Positions 1 to 13,000 of a stretch of 64,000 bases of DNA are shown one piece after another; within the stretch, counting starts at the first letter, position 1; every line of letters begins with the position of its first letter. The DNA is from Cinclus cinclus (taxonomy: Eukaryota > Chordata > Aves > Passeriformes > Cinclidae). The stretch is taken from positions 5,147,630 through 5,211,629 of the forward strand of contig NC_085060.1 of NCBI RefSeq assembly GCF_963662255.1, in the 5' to 3' direction. The notes under the pieces are model-generated. The model saw nothing but the letters and a program-made list of their open reading frames with translations, was not told where the DNA came from and did no database searches. The position numbers were made by a program, and so were the translations under genes.

Positions 1-135
1 AGAGAATTGAAGTAAAATGACATTTCTCTTCAGAGGTAGAACAGCCATAAAGGTTGAGAGGATTCGAGCTGCGGGCTCTTACACTTCAGTGTTCAAGGTC
101 CCTTTCCCCTCCTCGCCACCCCCTGCTCAGCATTT

Positions 136-156
136 GCTAAATGCTAAATGCTAAAT
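136..156. repeat. (GCTAAAT)3 short tandem repeat
   Basis: Three exact head-to-tail copies of the heptamer GCTAAAT. This is a minor replication-slippage product with no associated gene. Confidence 0.85.
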
Positions 157-240
157 TCCACACGGATTAATTACAAAGGATCTCTATTAGCCCAAAATTC
201 TTCAGAGTGTGTTGGAAGTAGTGATAACTTGAGGCAAAAC

Positions 241-298
241 CCAAACAAACAAACAAACAAGCCCACCAAAAAAAAAAAAAGGCATAAAAAAAAGAAAG
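241..298. repeat. A-rich low-complexity tract with (AAAC)n
   Basis: Several AAAC units are followed by a run of 13 A and then A-rich sequence interrupted by G. A lysine-rich open frame over this stretch is a translation of the simple repeat and should not be read as a protein. Confidence 0.85.
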
Positions 299-846
299 AA
301 GAAACTGGAACTAAAATATGTGTGGTAAAGCAAATGAAACCCACTTAGAGCAGCACTTCATATACTGCTGTCTAATTAGACTATCTTTTTATTCCTTCCC
401 TTATTTTTGGCACTGCAGGTGTCAGTAGCTGGAGGTACAGCTAAACATCCAACACTTTATTTTCTGCTTTGTTTTATGTGTGGCAATTGGACAGACAGTC
501 CCAAAGGGATTTTTATTATGGATTATTCCCAGTGAACACCCAGGCTGTAAGCACTTTGTGACAGCAAGGTTATTGTAAAATAGCTTTTTTCCCCATTTGA
601 AGTAGAACTGTAATACCGAGAATAACTTTTATGAGGCCTTGTGGGAATCGTGTTCTTTATGAAACTCAGTGATTATGTTCAGAGGATGGAATAAATGTTC
701 CTGTGAACTTTTTTAAAATAAAAGAAAGAGGGAAAAGGGAGGAGAGCATTTGCAGGTCTAAGGGTCACATATCCTATTAGATGTAGTTTATCAGATTCTC
801 TGGCCCAACTCTCATCCTAAAGTAAAACCTTACAGGCCCAGGGAAG

Positions 847-869
847 GATTCTCTGAAGAGCAGAGAATC
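847..869. other. Short perfect hairpin
   Basis: The arms gattctctg and cagagaatc are perfect 9-bp reverse complements separated by a 5-base loop. It is too short for a miRNA precursor and carries no terminator-like T run. It may be chance. Confidence 0.4.
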
Positions 870-2629
870 TGGAGAGCAGGCAGTATTTTCATCAGTCCTT
901 CCAGGCAAAGTGAAGGGGTTTGAAAGGGCCTGTCCAGTCTGGTGAATCAGCAAATGTTTAAGAACTGGTGCCACAGCCAGGGTTGCAGTCACTTGGAACA
1001 TGCACCAGGCTTTTATGCTTGTAAAGGCAGAGAAAAAGAGATCCTAAGGAGCTCTGGGATGAAGTAGCTTCAGGAAGGTCTGTAGTCCCAAGTGTCTTGA
1101 ACATGTGTGGATATTCAAACTCTCAGTTGGGCCCTGGCAGCAGCATGAACTGGAGTTAAACATGGTCCTTCCACGAATTATCCAACCTTTCCCTCAAATC
1201 CAGCCCGTTCCTCCCAGAACTGAGCACTCATTCGCAGTGACCTGCACTGAAGTTCTGTTTCCCTCTTGTCTTACTCACCTGAGATCTGAACAAAGCCTTT
1301 TTGACAATAATGGACAGTTGTCTCCTGTGGTAGGTGAAACAAATCTGAATCTGAGTCCTTACTGCCCTCCCATCCCTGTGGCTCACCAGATGTAGAATCA
1401 AAGTCAAATATTTCAGAAAACATGGGTTATAGAAGAGCAATGCAAGAAAAGCCTTTGAGAAGTATGCAGGGAGGGTACAGCAATTTCATTGTCATGCAGC
1501 TCATCAGCATCTGCCTAAATGAAAATTTATCCTTGCAGCCCCTCTCCATTCTGTGTGAATGTATGAAAGCCTGCAGGAAGTGAAGGACAGCGATGAAAAG
1601 AAATCAAACATCTAAAACCTGAGTTTCATTTTCCCTAGTGTTCACAAAGATTAATTGAAATATAGTTCCAGAAAAACCAATGTGAGACCCTGAAAAGTGC
1701 CTTTAGAAAAATAAATGCAGAAATATTTATTTACAGGACAAAAGGCTTTGTCTTCTGATTATATAACACATGTAAAAGAATACAAGAAAAGAGGTCGGAG
1801 ATAAAAAGCCTCATGTACTGAAAATATTTTGAACTTATTTTCTGGCACTGGAGAAAAATAAAATATTTGCTGAACTGAGGAACATCACTGAGTTCAATGC
1901 TAAAAGAATATGCTGACAATTCACAGTTTCAGGGCTGCAAACGCAGGATGGTTAAACACCTAGTGGAGCATATTTTCAGAATACATAATTGTACGTGGAT
2001 TTGCATTTTCATGGGAGATCTTAAAGAGGAGGGAAGGCAGACAGAGGAGAGAATGTTAGCACTATTGTCCAGAAAATTTAATGAGGTTTCTATTTGTTGA
2101 ATTTTTAAATAAAGCATTTATTAGTTTATTTTACAATATAACACAAATGACAGAGTAACATCTCTCTGTGAAGGGCACTGACAATATTTAAGAGTTGGGC
2201 CAGGCCACCAGTAACTCATTCAACCTGCTGAGAATCAGTAGTGAAACTTCTCAGACCTGTTTTTTTTTTCCATGCAGAAATTCTGATTTACAATTTTTTC
2301 ATGAAAAAAGTAACTCCCTCATCTTGGCTTAATGAGTTAGATAGCAAAGGAATCGCCAGCTTGAGAGTGCAGATAGAAATGCAATTTGTGTTGTGCCCCT
2401 GCTGGTGAATGCTGTTGCACTCATTTCTTCCAGGACTGATTCTCCCTGCCCACTCAGAACACTTTTCCTGGCTGCGGTCTCTGTTATGTCCCATTGAAGT
2501 TGATGTATTTTAGTGCAGCACTGAAATTTAAGCATCTGCTTAAAAGTCTGAGGATCAATGTGTTTCAAGCCATCAATTCAGAGAGAGTGAAACCCTTAAA
2601 TCAAAGAAAATTTCTTTGTCAGCTTGTTC

Positions 2630-3080
2630 ACTGGATGTAAGACAAAGAATATGGATTTCATGAGTTATTTGCTGCATGTACTGCTAAACAGCTGGTGTTT
2701 GTGCCATGCATTAGCTGTGTAAGAGCAGTGCTCATCTGGAAATCGCTGTAACATGAGCTGTTGGAAGGGAAAATGGGCTTTATATTGTATTCATTAACAC
2801 ATAGGAGAGAGAACGTTGTCTATGAAGCTTTGCAAGCGAGACACACGCAAGTCTAATCCCGGAGATTTTATTACTGCTGGAATAAAGCAAAACTGTTCTC
2901 CACATCAGCTGCTAATAAATGCTGCAGCAGGCCTTGGGTGATGCACCCTTGGTCACCCTCTGCATCCTCGTATTTTTAGGCTGATGAGACCCTAATTCAT
3001 TGAGTCCTCAAGAGAGGGAGCCAGTGGTGCAGAAAGTGACTAAATTCTGCAGCTTTCTACAGCACCAATCTCAATAGTCT
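2630..3080. promoter_or_regulatory. Candidate conserved non-coding element
   Basis: This patch keeps several CpGs (aatcgc, gaacgt, gcgaga, cacgca, cccgga, ctcgta), while the AT-rich flanks have almost none. It contains a bicoid-class homeodomain site (TAATCCC at 2854-2860), TAAT cores and E-box-like CANCTG sites. No open frame spans it. Retained CpGs and dense factor sites in non-coding DNA suggest purifying selection, but this is inference. A cross-species alignment would decide it. Confidence 0.3.
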
Positions 3081-4224
3081 CTTCTGTTGTTGGAGGAAGC
3101 AAAAAGAAACAGAGAAGCAGTGAAGGAAGATCATAAACTATGAATTATTCTTATGCTAGAAATAAAATGCTGGGTGTTGTAAAATATGTGGCATGTTTTT
3201 TACACTTTCTCTAACAAATGTGGAAGTTTGTAGTGATGTATCTGCTTTCTTAATAGGATTTGCACTTTCCAAGAATGAATCAGTCATGTGCATGCATTTC
3301 CTCAACAGCTAAGTCAGTGTATGAGACAGATTTTAGGTTCATGCTGTTTTAAAGGTAGCCCATGAGACAGAGGAGTTTCTGTGGATTTCTATAGAGCTTC
3401 TGAAGACAACCTTCCCATATTTTTTTTTTTCATTGCTCATATTCTTTTCTCTATTATGCCTGTTTCTTTGTACGTTTTTATACAGGTTATTTTTTTAATG
3501 CAAGTGCTCCTGATATTTTTTGTAATAGTGAAGTACCTATACAAAATTCTACATAGTGATGTATTTTTTGCTATATGTGTCTTTGGGTATATTTGGAAAT
3601 ACAGGTGAGCTTGGTATTCAGGGAGTGAACGTGAGCTTGGTCTCCACATTAACAACCACGTTGCTCTGTTCTACAATGCATAAACCTTTCTGAAAACTCT
3701 TTGTTTCTATTCTCTTTGTTTCTTTCGACCTCTTTAAGGCAACAAATATTTGTAAAAACTACCCTTCCAATTGAAGCTAATATATAGTGAAATTACTCCC
3801 CCTGCTTGGAGTGGATATGGGATATTCAGCTACAGGTTATATTGAAATCATATGAAGAAAAATTTTTGGTACTCGTGGCAATGTTGTTGGCCTTTGACTT
3901 CAATTTTGGGTTTGGAAATCAATTCCTTGTGAAGCAGTGCAATTATTCCCATACTTTGGGATTTCAATGAAATGCTTTTAACAGCAATAATATTATCAGA
4001 AGGCAAAAATGTGTGCTTCATTAGAAATTCCATCCAGAGATCATGGCAGTTTGTATTAAAAATATGTTTTAATAATCACTTCACCACAACAAGGAGTCTC
4101 TTTCATATGCTGTAACTAGCTAAAACAGCCTTTTTTCCACTCAGCTTTTAGCTGCTGTGTGATATAAATCTGTTGCTCATTTCCATTAGGAGCAAACATA
4201 ATATTTTGGCAAACTATTCTAACA
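3081..4224. other. Unique AT-rich DNA, no gene seen
   Basis: The stretch is T-rich, with a T10 run near 3420. Open frames at about 3381-3655 on both strands overlap each other and are dominated by Phe, Ile and Tyr codons, as AT-rich non-coding DNA typically is. Nothing else is recognisable. Confidence 0.55.
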
Positions 4225-4400
4225 ATTGAAACATTTTTTTTTAATCAGTTGGCACATTTGATCTGCCAAAGGTTGTGTACTTAGAATGACTTTACATTTT
4301 AATTAGAGCTGCATCAATCTGTTAGCTAACTCTGAACTCTGAATGAACACGAGTCTCTAGGCATGTTTGGGAAAGCTCATGAATTTGCCTAATGAGCTGT
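4225..4400. promoter_or_regulatory. Candidate homeodomain-rich non-coding element
   Basis: The stretch has clustered TAAT/ATTA cores, including AATTAG at 4301-4306 and CCTAATGAG near 4388, in otherwise non-repetitive sequence. It looks like a vertebrate developmental non-coding element. The evidence is composition only. Confidence 0.2.
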
Positions 4401-7400
4401 CAGAAAGGTTCCATCAATAGTGTCAAAAAACTTGTTTAAGGACCCTCCAGATGTATTCAAGAAGCTTGAATGAGCAAGGGCTAATACAAAATGAGTGCCA
4501 TTGGGCTAAATATTTCTGGAAAGGTCTTTTGCTCCTGATATAGGGAGAATTAAAGGTCATGCTTGAACCTTTGCTTTGGAGCGGGTGTTTTTGGAATATG
4601 GGCTGTCAAGCATAGCTGTTAATAGTGTCACTGTTGTCTCTGGGAAGGACAATGTGATTATCTCCTTCTTTACCACAATACATAGGGTAGAAAGGGCCTT
4701 TTCTGTTCTCCAGTAAGCACAGCACAGGGATTTGAAAAACTCAAGCTTCTTTGGGGGGTTCTTTGAAACAGAAAAATCACTGCAAGAAATAGAATTGTGA
4801 TGGATAATAATTTTTTAATGGATCAGCAAGTCAATGGAAACCTAATGCCCTCAGCATTTCCTTAGTGTCACGTATAGCATTCTGTAAGAGGAAGAGTCTT
4901 TTTGACAGTTTCTGCTCTAAAGGAACTGAGAGGCACAGGGTGATGATCTCCTCACAGGTCACTGGCCTACAATTCACCTGGGAATTCACAGAGAGCCAAG
5001 AAATCCTCTGCATTATTCACAGTGCCAGGGTTATGGCATAGCATCCTTTTGGAGCTTACAAGGTATGTGGATGTCACTGTACAGGGTATTCTCAGGAAGA
5101 TGTGGTAGAGAAATCTGCTGATGGTAACAGCCCTGTAAATCATTTATAACTGAAACCATTTGACCACATTAATACCTTGAGTTAAAAAAGTAAGCTTCTG
5201 CTCTCTAACCATATATCTGCAGTCTCACTGCTGTCACTGATAGAAATATTCCAAGTTTGTAAGAAGAAACACATGTATAAATATTTAAAAGTGAAAGAGC
5301 AAGCACAGGAATATTTACTTCTGGTGAGGCTGTGAATAAAATATCAGCTCCTTACAAGGCAAGATACAGAGCCCAATGAGATTCCAGGACACCCCAAGCC
5401 ACATTAAAGCTGCCAGATTATAAGAAAATTTTAGGGTTTTTTTCTGTATTATTATTGATGGTTGAATCTTGGTCTGATAGAGAATGAACAGTTAATTAGA
5501 TATTTTTAACTGGAGGAATAAAAGTTGTTTTTTATAACTACCTCATTTAGTTCTTGTCTAACTAGCTAGAGATGCAAATTTTCCAAGGCAAAAACTTTGT
5601 TTTACTTCTCAGTTGCAATGTAGGACATTGTCAAAATTCATTGAAAAATAGCCTGCCAGTGTTATAGGCAGTTCTGAAACCAATATATTGTACTTAATGC
5701 TGAAAGGTAACACTGGATATTGCAAAATCTTTTGTATTGTGTGAATTGCCAGCATGGTTTCCTTAAACTAGACACATACGTTTTCCTTCTAGCTAATTTG
5801 CAATTTATAAAAACCCAAAAAACTGAGAAGGCAACAACTGAATGACTCAAGCTTTCCAAAAATGAACTAAAACTTCTTGTTGGGAATTAATGGGCTAAGT
5901 TCCCCTTTCCTTACAGAACTGATGTAGAGATGGTGGTAACAAGGGTCATCTTCAAATTTTTGGCAAATCTCAGGTAATCTGTATCCAAATTATAATAAGT
6001 AATTGAGTAAGTGATGAAGCTATACTATGAGCTACATGTATAAAAATTATCTATTTATTTTCCAAATGTAAAGAGCATAAAAACTCTTTATGAGGTTTGA
6101 TTCACAGTAAAAATGGGCTTTTTTTTTCTTCACTCTTCTTAAATGCAAAGGGCAGATTTGTGGGAATTTCAGTGGGCTACAAAATGGGATTTGATGAAAA
6201 TCTGTTGTCATCTGGTGATTATGCCTCTCTGTCTGTGTCATAATTGCATCCACACAGCACTGAGATACTTCATTCCTCTCACAATAATCAACTGTCTGTT
6301 CTGTAAACTAACAGTACCATGGATGCTCAGACATCCACACTGGCCAAGGAAGGCTCTACACATATTTTGTATGCAAGTGTGTACGAAAAGAAGACATTTG
6401 TTACCCAACTATTTTAACACTAAAACAAAATAAAATTCACCACAAAAAAATTCATGGGGCATTGATGGAACTTGTATGTCTTAGATCAAAATATTTCATG
6501 TCACTGTCTGTGTCTGCTGTGTGAGAAGGTCCTGAAAGGCAGGTTTCAGAAGAGTCAAGAATATCATCTAAATATAAAGGACAAACAATATTTATTGGCT
6601 GTTATCAGGCTGGTTCCATGACCTGCCTATCCTTTTTGAAGGTGTGATTAGCACTCCTCCCTGGGAGTATATTGTTTAAATTGTTTTTTCACTTTTCTGG
6701 GTACTTGAATGCTAACATCATTTGCTCTAAAAAGTACGATGACAGCCTTTGGCCTATAATTGCAGTTTGTGTATGTGCAGGCCAGAAAAGTTTCCTCTTT
6801 AATACAAATGGAAATCTAGACTAGGCAGTCAGGTATATTAGTCTCCCACAAATCATATTGATCAATGCTTTATATATAGAAGTGGTTTCTGTTTTGTTTT
6901 GTTGCTATTTCCAGGAAGATGTAGGGATTTCTTTTTTCTTTGATTCATCACTGTCATTTAGATCAATGTGATGAATTACTTTAATTTCAATAAGTGTGTG
7001 TATTTGGACCTGTTGCAGAACACCAGAATACATAACTGTATTATTTTTGAAAATATCATCTCTACCACTGAACAATTTTGCTGCCCTGTCTTCCCCATTA
7101 GGGAAACCAATCTCAGAGTTCTCTTTTATTCTGTTTACAATACCCACACTTGTCTATACAAAATGGTAGGATAGAAATACTGAACTCCAATAAAGACTTG
7201 GGGATTTTGAGTGCAATTCTTTACTAGTAAGTGCAAAATAGTGCATGCAGGACAACTGAGTGACATTTCCTTGGCCTCTTGGTATCCTCTGTTATGCTCC
7301 ATTTAGAATATATAATGTTTCTAAAGTATTTGCTGATTTTATTAATGAAAGTTTGTCAGCACTTGTGACGTGGCACTGATTAATCTTCATCTACTTTTAT

Positions 7401-7750
7401 ATTTTACACAAGGAAGAAGTATCATCCATTGACTTTAACAGCCTGACCCCTCTATCAGATATGAAACTCAAATTAAAGTACCTTTCATGGGTTACCAGGT
7501 ACAGCTTCAGTGCCCACAGCAGGTACAGAAATCCTACTCCCAGAGATATCCCTATGCACTGGGGTATCCAAAGCACAATTTTAAAGAAGATTTAAAGACA
7601 AAAGAGTAAGAAAGAGAGAACACAATGTTAACAGTAAAAGAAATTACTTGGCAATGTTTCAGCTATGATGTGGTTTTAAGGAAAATAAAGCCTGTATTCC
7701 TCTCTTCTTAATTTCTTTATCCTAAGTGGTGAAATATTCTCCTTGTTAAG
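4401..7750. other. Unique AT-rich DNA, no gene seen
   Basis: There is no long frame, splice-bounded exon or recognisable repeat family. An octamer-like ATGCAAAT occurs at 5572-5579 and a T-run near 6120. The small frames at 6047-6433 and 6905-7174 sit on opposite strands over each other and show no domain. Confidence 0.55.
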
Positions 7751-8414
7751 TGTCTTGGTTTGAAAGACAGGTGTCTGCTAAGAAAGGCAGGAGCCTCTCT
7801 TGATATTGAAAATGTAACCCCCTTACCTCCAAATTATAATCTTTTTGAAATTAAGGAGCTCTCAGGCAAAGATGTGGGAATAGGAATAATAGTTCTTTAC
7901 TGGGAAAATTAAAATAAAAATACAGTTATAAAAAAAATAAAAAAGAATAAACCCAAAACACTGAGTCAGAACACAACCTGACACCCCATCAGTCAGTCAG
8001 GGTGCTGGAGCAGTCCCATTAAATGGTGGCTGCATCCTCCTGCAGTGACAGATGTGGTTCTGTTGAAGTCGTGGTCCTGTAGAAGGTGCAGTTTCCTCCG
8101 AAGGTCCAGTGATGATGTGGAAAGGTCAGGTTTTCCTCTGGGATCCAGTGGAAAAAGGCTGCTCTGGTGTTCCAAATCTCAGATTATATCTAGGTAGGAA
8201 ATGCTTGTCTCCTCCCCCTGGGTGGAGCATCTCCCAATGGGATGATGGAATTTTATCAGTCAGGCAGTGGCACTCAATGGATCATTAACAGGAGATATCT
8301 CCCTGGAGGGAGGATGGGTTGTGGAAAAGATAAAGAGCACTGCCCCACCTGGTTTTTAACAGTTGGTGATAGAATTCACACTTTTGGTTACATCTTGCAT
8401 TGCAAGCCAAGACA
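7751..8414 (-). mobile_element. Solo LTR of a songbird endogenous retrovirus
   Basis: The element is bounded by the perfect 8-bp terminal inverted repeat TGTCTTGG ... CCAAGACA, so it begins TG and ends CA as LTRs do. On the minus strand I see a CCAAT-like ATTGG, a TATA-like TATAATC near 8184-8190, and an AGTAAA polyadenylation-like signal near 7896-7901 before a short U5. The length of 664 bp is normal for an avian LTR, and the sequence matches my memory of a family common in finch genomes. No gag, pol or env sequence lies beside it, so it is a solo LTR left by recombination. The flanking pentamers ttaag and cgaag match at only 3 of 5 positions, so the target duplication has decayed or is unproven. 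The small frames inside it are not genes. Confidence 0.8.
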
Positions 8415-8514
8415 CGAAGTGATATCATTAAAATGTGGGGAATGGGGGTGGTGGTTTTTTGCTTGTTAACATTAAGACTGTTCAATAAGGTAATATAAAA
8501 CTGAAAATTGACTG

Positions 8515-10000
8515 TACAGTATGAGAGCACCTGTGCTACATCACACCAAAGATCAGTCTAATTTAGTGTCCTGTCTCTGAGACAGGAACTAATAGAAGGA
8601 ATGTCAAGTAAAGAAAGGAAAATACTAAGCCAAAATTATTTAGGTACAAGCTCTCCACATCCTAGTCTGGCATATCTGCCTATGGCTTAAACAGGCTAAG
8701 GATTAGTGTTTCAGAAGGTGTTTAGTTTTCATTGACTGTTTCAAGTGTTCATCTGAGAGGGAGTTCTGATAACCTTCATGGACTGATGAACACATCTGGT
8801 AGCTATTCCTAAGGATCCTAATGGCTTAAATAAGTGGGAAATGATAAAAAAATCCGTACTTCAAACAGCTTTCTCTAAAATTCCTGACATTCAGCTGTAA
8901 CCATTGTTTACCCATTTTAGGAAATTAGAGGGTATAATCTATGCTTCATTACGTTGCTGCTGCAGTTACGATTTTAAAAGCAGAGCAAATTTAGGTAATG
9001 AAGATCTTATCTCACTAACTGAATTCTACTGAAAGCTTCTTTGAGAAAGAAAACTTTCTTGACAGAATTGATCATCTTGAAAACAGATAGATAGTTTGAC
9101 TATGCCTCACAGTTATAATATCTTCACTACATTTTAATGCTTTGTAGACATATGTTATACCACAACATCTTCTGTTGTTCCTGTGTCCATTTTTTAAACT
9201 TAAATCTTTTAGCACTGAATTGCCACAAAGTTGGCAGTTATTGTATTATTTTGCATAACTTTTTCCATTTTCTTTCTCAGATATCATTAAATTCTCTGGC
9301 TTTCCTCAGGCTAATGAGAGTCTTAGCCAGAACTGTCACATTTGAGTTTAATAAGCACAATGGGATGTTTTTCTTCTGTGAGTTTGTCTAGCCACTTTTT
9401 GAACTTATATGAGGTATTGTTATCTGCTCCAATCTTGAGGCAATTAATAATAATAATATTTAACTATAGTAGGTGTGATTAAGTTCTGTCATTTCTATCT
9501 AAGATTACCTATTTCACATTATAATGTATGAAGACATCACACCTCTGCAGGAATTTCTTTTAGATGCTAGGAAGTCCTAATCTGTTTTCCCTTTCCAGCA
9601 CTTTGATTTCAGGCAGGTTGCTGGTCCATACACAACAATAACATTTTTTGTTTGGTTGGTTTTTAAAATACTTGAACTGGGGCTTTGAGCACTACTGGGT
9701 AATTTTGGACTTTCAGCTATTTCCCCTTTCATGAGTCTTTCACTGCCTTTGTGCATTGCTTTTTTCTCTTAATATTTGTCACCATGCATGTTTTCCTGCT
9801 GTTTTGTTACCTGATTCCTCAGTAGTTTGAAGTTCTCTTGCACTGCTTTTTCAGTCAGGCCTTCCTTTTTAGCACTTGAAAATAATTCAGTATCATCAGC
9901 AAAAACTCCTACACCTTTATTTGCCTGTTTTTCTGCATTCTATGATGCTTTCTCCTCAGCAACTATATCTTTGTTTAAACAGTAGTCATTTTGAAACCTT
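8515..10000 (-). mobile_element. Ancient decayed CR1/L3-like LINE remnant
   Basis: On the plus strand, 8545-8590 resembles the reverse complement of the 3' tail of old amniote CR1/L3-like LINEs (recalled consensus: ...accaaaggtccatctagcc...cctgtctctgacag). About 1.3 kb later, 9800-9950 resembles an upstream segment of the same consensus (ctgccattttgttgcc ... gtatcatctgcaaa). The spacing fits a single colinear copy lying on the minus strand. A weaker match lies at about 8745-8790. The copy is heavily mutated and its frames are broken. The 84-codon open frame at 9137-9391 inside it has no recognisable domain. The consensus is from memory, so a RepeatMasker run is needed. Confidence 0.5.
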
Positions 10001-13000
10001 CGAAAACAAACATCAGCACTCACGTTTCTTCAACAAAACTGGTCCTGTCAAGGCCAAATCCCTCTCTTTCTCGCTGTAGTATAAACATTATGGTTATATA
10101 ATGTTGGACAGCCTTTTCTGAGGATTCTAGCAATTATTTAGTCTCAAGTTTTAAAGACTTCCAGCTCTCACTCAGTTCAGTAACTACATGATGAAAAAAT
10201 GTCAAGCATTTTTAAATGTAGCACTAGTTGTTGCCAATTCTTAACTGCTGCTGGGCTTGGAGGATAATTACTGATTGGTGAGAATGGGAACACTGCAGCC
10301 TTAGTGCTGGAAGAGGCTGAGCTGTTTACTTCCAATAAGGCTTTGCTGATTACTCCTCCTAGATGTTCTTTGTGTCTCTTACTGTGAAGTTTAGAAACAA
10401 CTTCAAAGTTTCTTGATTTCTGCTTGATAGTGCAAGCAAATGTGGCTAAATAGCTCCCAGAAAAGTGGTGCTTGCTATCTAAATGGAACATTTCAGCAGC
10501 CATCACTGAGGAATTTCATTTCATTCTTCGCTGACAAGTCCAGCAAATTTTATTTGGTACTTTTTACAGTACATAATATGTGAACAATGTGTGCTGTGCT
10601 TATAAGAGGTGCACCACATGATGTGAAATATTACCAACCATTAGAACCTCCATCAGTCACATCTGACATGGCATTAATCAAATAGAACAAATTCCCGTTT
10701 TTAGAATAAGAATTGTTTTGGCCAGTGAACCATCACACAAACACTGTGTTGGAAAATAATTAGAAATAGAGCAAGCATCTGAAATGACACAGATAAAACT
10801 GCAAATAAAACTGACAATAAAAGTTAATATAACAGTGTGCAGCCTATGTTCCTGCAGAAACCCTCATGTGACTTACAGTAAACAAAATATAGTTTAATAA
10901 ATATATGTAGTGGAGTACAAACAAGCCCACCAAAATTTAGAGCCAATTTGGCAGATGGTTCTGAGTTAATGTTGCTTATGTATTAGAGTGTGGTGCACAA
11001 GTATGAATCTTTTCTTGGTAGCGTGGGGATTCTCATGAATAAGCTAAACAATGCCATTTTCTAGACTTATCAGATAGCACCCTGTAGGTGTTAGATGCAC
11101 TTCACCTATCAGATTGTGATATTTTTGGGAATTACTTTTTCAGTGGCATCTCCATCTAAGAAAGGATAACTATTGTTTATGCAATTCAGACTAAAATGTG
11201 TTCTCAGAGAACTATAAATGTTGAATCTTGTAGACCATGTTATTTGACAAGGAAAACCTTTTCAGTATCTATGAGATAAAAATGTCCATATAACTACAAA
11301 ATTTAGCTACATAGCTGACTTTCTTTTGCCTTTCAGGAACAAAAAGTAATGGCCTTTTTTTCAGATAGAGGAAAACTTTACCTTTCTTTAGCCAGTGCAG
11401 GTAGATGTTCTTTATCCATAGAGAAGAAGTCAAAATACTTCAGAAGGAAGTTGTAAATTTTCCTCACTTCTATTTTGTCTGGTGCTGACTGATGCTTTAT
11501 ATGCTCATAAATCTTCCCCTGTCATGACCATCTGGATCATGTGAATGCACTTCCATGTGAGTTACTGGCACTTCTGTATTTTTCCGAAGGCAGAGTCTCA
11601 CTGTAATATTTGATCAAAACATGAATTACACCATTGTTGAACAGGTTTCAGCTATTTCAGAACTGAAAACTGAAATTCAGTCAACTACAGATGGAGAACA
11701 CAAAACTTCATAAGCCAGCTTAGTTTTGGTAAGAGTGGTTTTGTATAAAAGGGTTTTGGAAAAGGGTTTTTACAAATGTAAATGGGTACAGCCACCACTG
11801 TAATCAGCCTATATAAAGAGTTCTCCTATACAGATGAATAATTTTTGGGTATAAGATTAGACTTCAAATAAGATTGGTATATTTACTGCAAATTAAAATA
11901 ATATGGAAGCCATTTACATAGTAACTGGGCTAGTCATAAAAAAGTTGAAAGTGTGGAAGCACTGACAGCTGGCTTTTATTATTGCAATACATTTATGCAT
12001 ATGGAAGTCAAAATCAAGAGAAAATTTTGTAATGGAAATGAGATTTAATGCCATGCAAACACATTTGTAGGTACAATTTAAAAAGAGGAAAATATGAACT
12101 GAAAATGTGCCTTGATACTAACATTAAAATAAATGAAAAACATTTAAAAATTAATGTTATTTTTATCACACAGAAGTATTTTATTACCAATTACAAAGGC
12201 CAACTATTTGATATCAAAATAGTGGTGGTAGCTAATACACACTCATTGATGAAAGAGTGTTTTAAAAAACTTATGAAATTCCAATGCAACAAAACGCAGT
12301 GGATGCTTAATTAAAGGAAAACACCCTCCTTCAAAAAAACAAAAAAAATTCCAGTGTCTGGCATATCAGGCATAGGATATTGATTGGGTGCAAATAAATC
12401 TTTGGAAAAGCCTATAATGGTGTGAAAATTTGATTCTTGGTTTTGAAAAGACAACTCACTAACAGAAATCATGGAAATCTTGAAGATTTTTAGAAAAGAA
12501 AAAAACAGTTTAATTTTTAGCTTTGTATTTTTAACTGCTTTTTGAATTCCTGTCTTTTTAAATGTAAGTAGACAGTGAAATAAACATGCAGGCCCACACT
12601 AACAATATTTAAGTTGGATCTCATCTTGGTTTATGTGTTGATTTTTGGAGCAAATTTTTTCCAGCATTCTTCTGATGCAGTCCCAAGGTTAATAACTGAA
12701 AACCATTAAAAATAGTAGTTGTATGAGTGAAAGGAAAAATCATTTGTGATCACAGCATGCTCCTACATGGATTGAGAGTCCAAAGAGGAAAAGAGATATT
12801 CAGATGCAAAAGAAATATGTAGTACCTTGGGTCTGTTACAAAATCAATTTAGTAATCAGATAATTGAGCCAAAAGAAGGGTACAAGGAAAGAATTAACTT
12901 TTTAAAAGCTTGGCTTTCCTGTCTAAGTAGTGAAAGGACTTGGGGATATGCCCTTTCTGGGAGATAAATTTAGTTTGGCTGCAGGTAGATCTGTGGCTTC

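Larger units (their letters stand above)
1..2629. other. Unique AT-rich DNA, no gene seen
   Basis: No open frame here has protein-like character; the longest are just under 100 codons and lack recognisable motifs. I see small items only: a triplicated heptamer near 136, an A-rich run at 241-298, a short hairpin at 847-869 and a T10 run near 2260. Intronic or intergenic status cannot be decided from the sequence. Confidence 0.6.

Noticed and set aside
847..869. Hairpin as a possible miRNA precursor
   Set aside because: The stem is only 9 bp, and a miRNA precursor needs a stem of roughly 25 bp or more.
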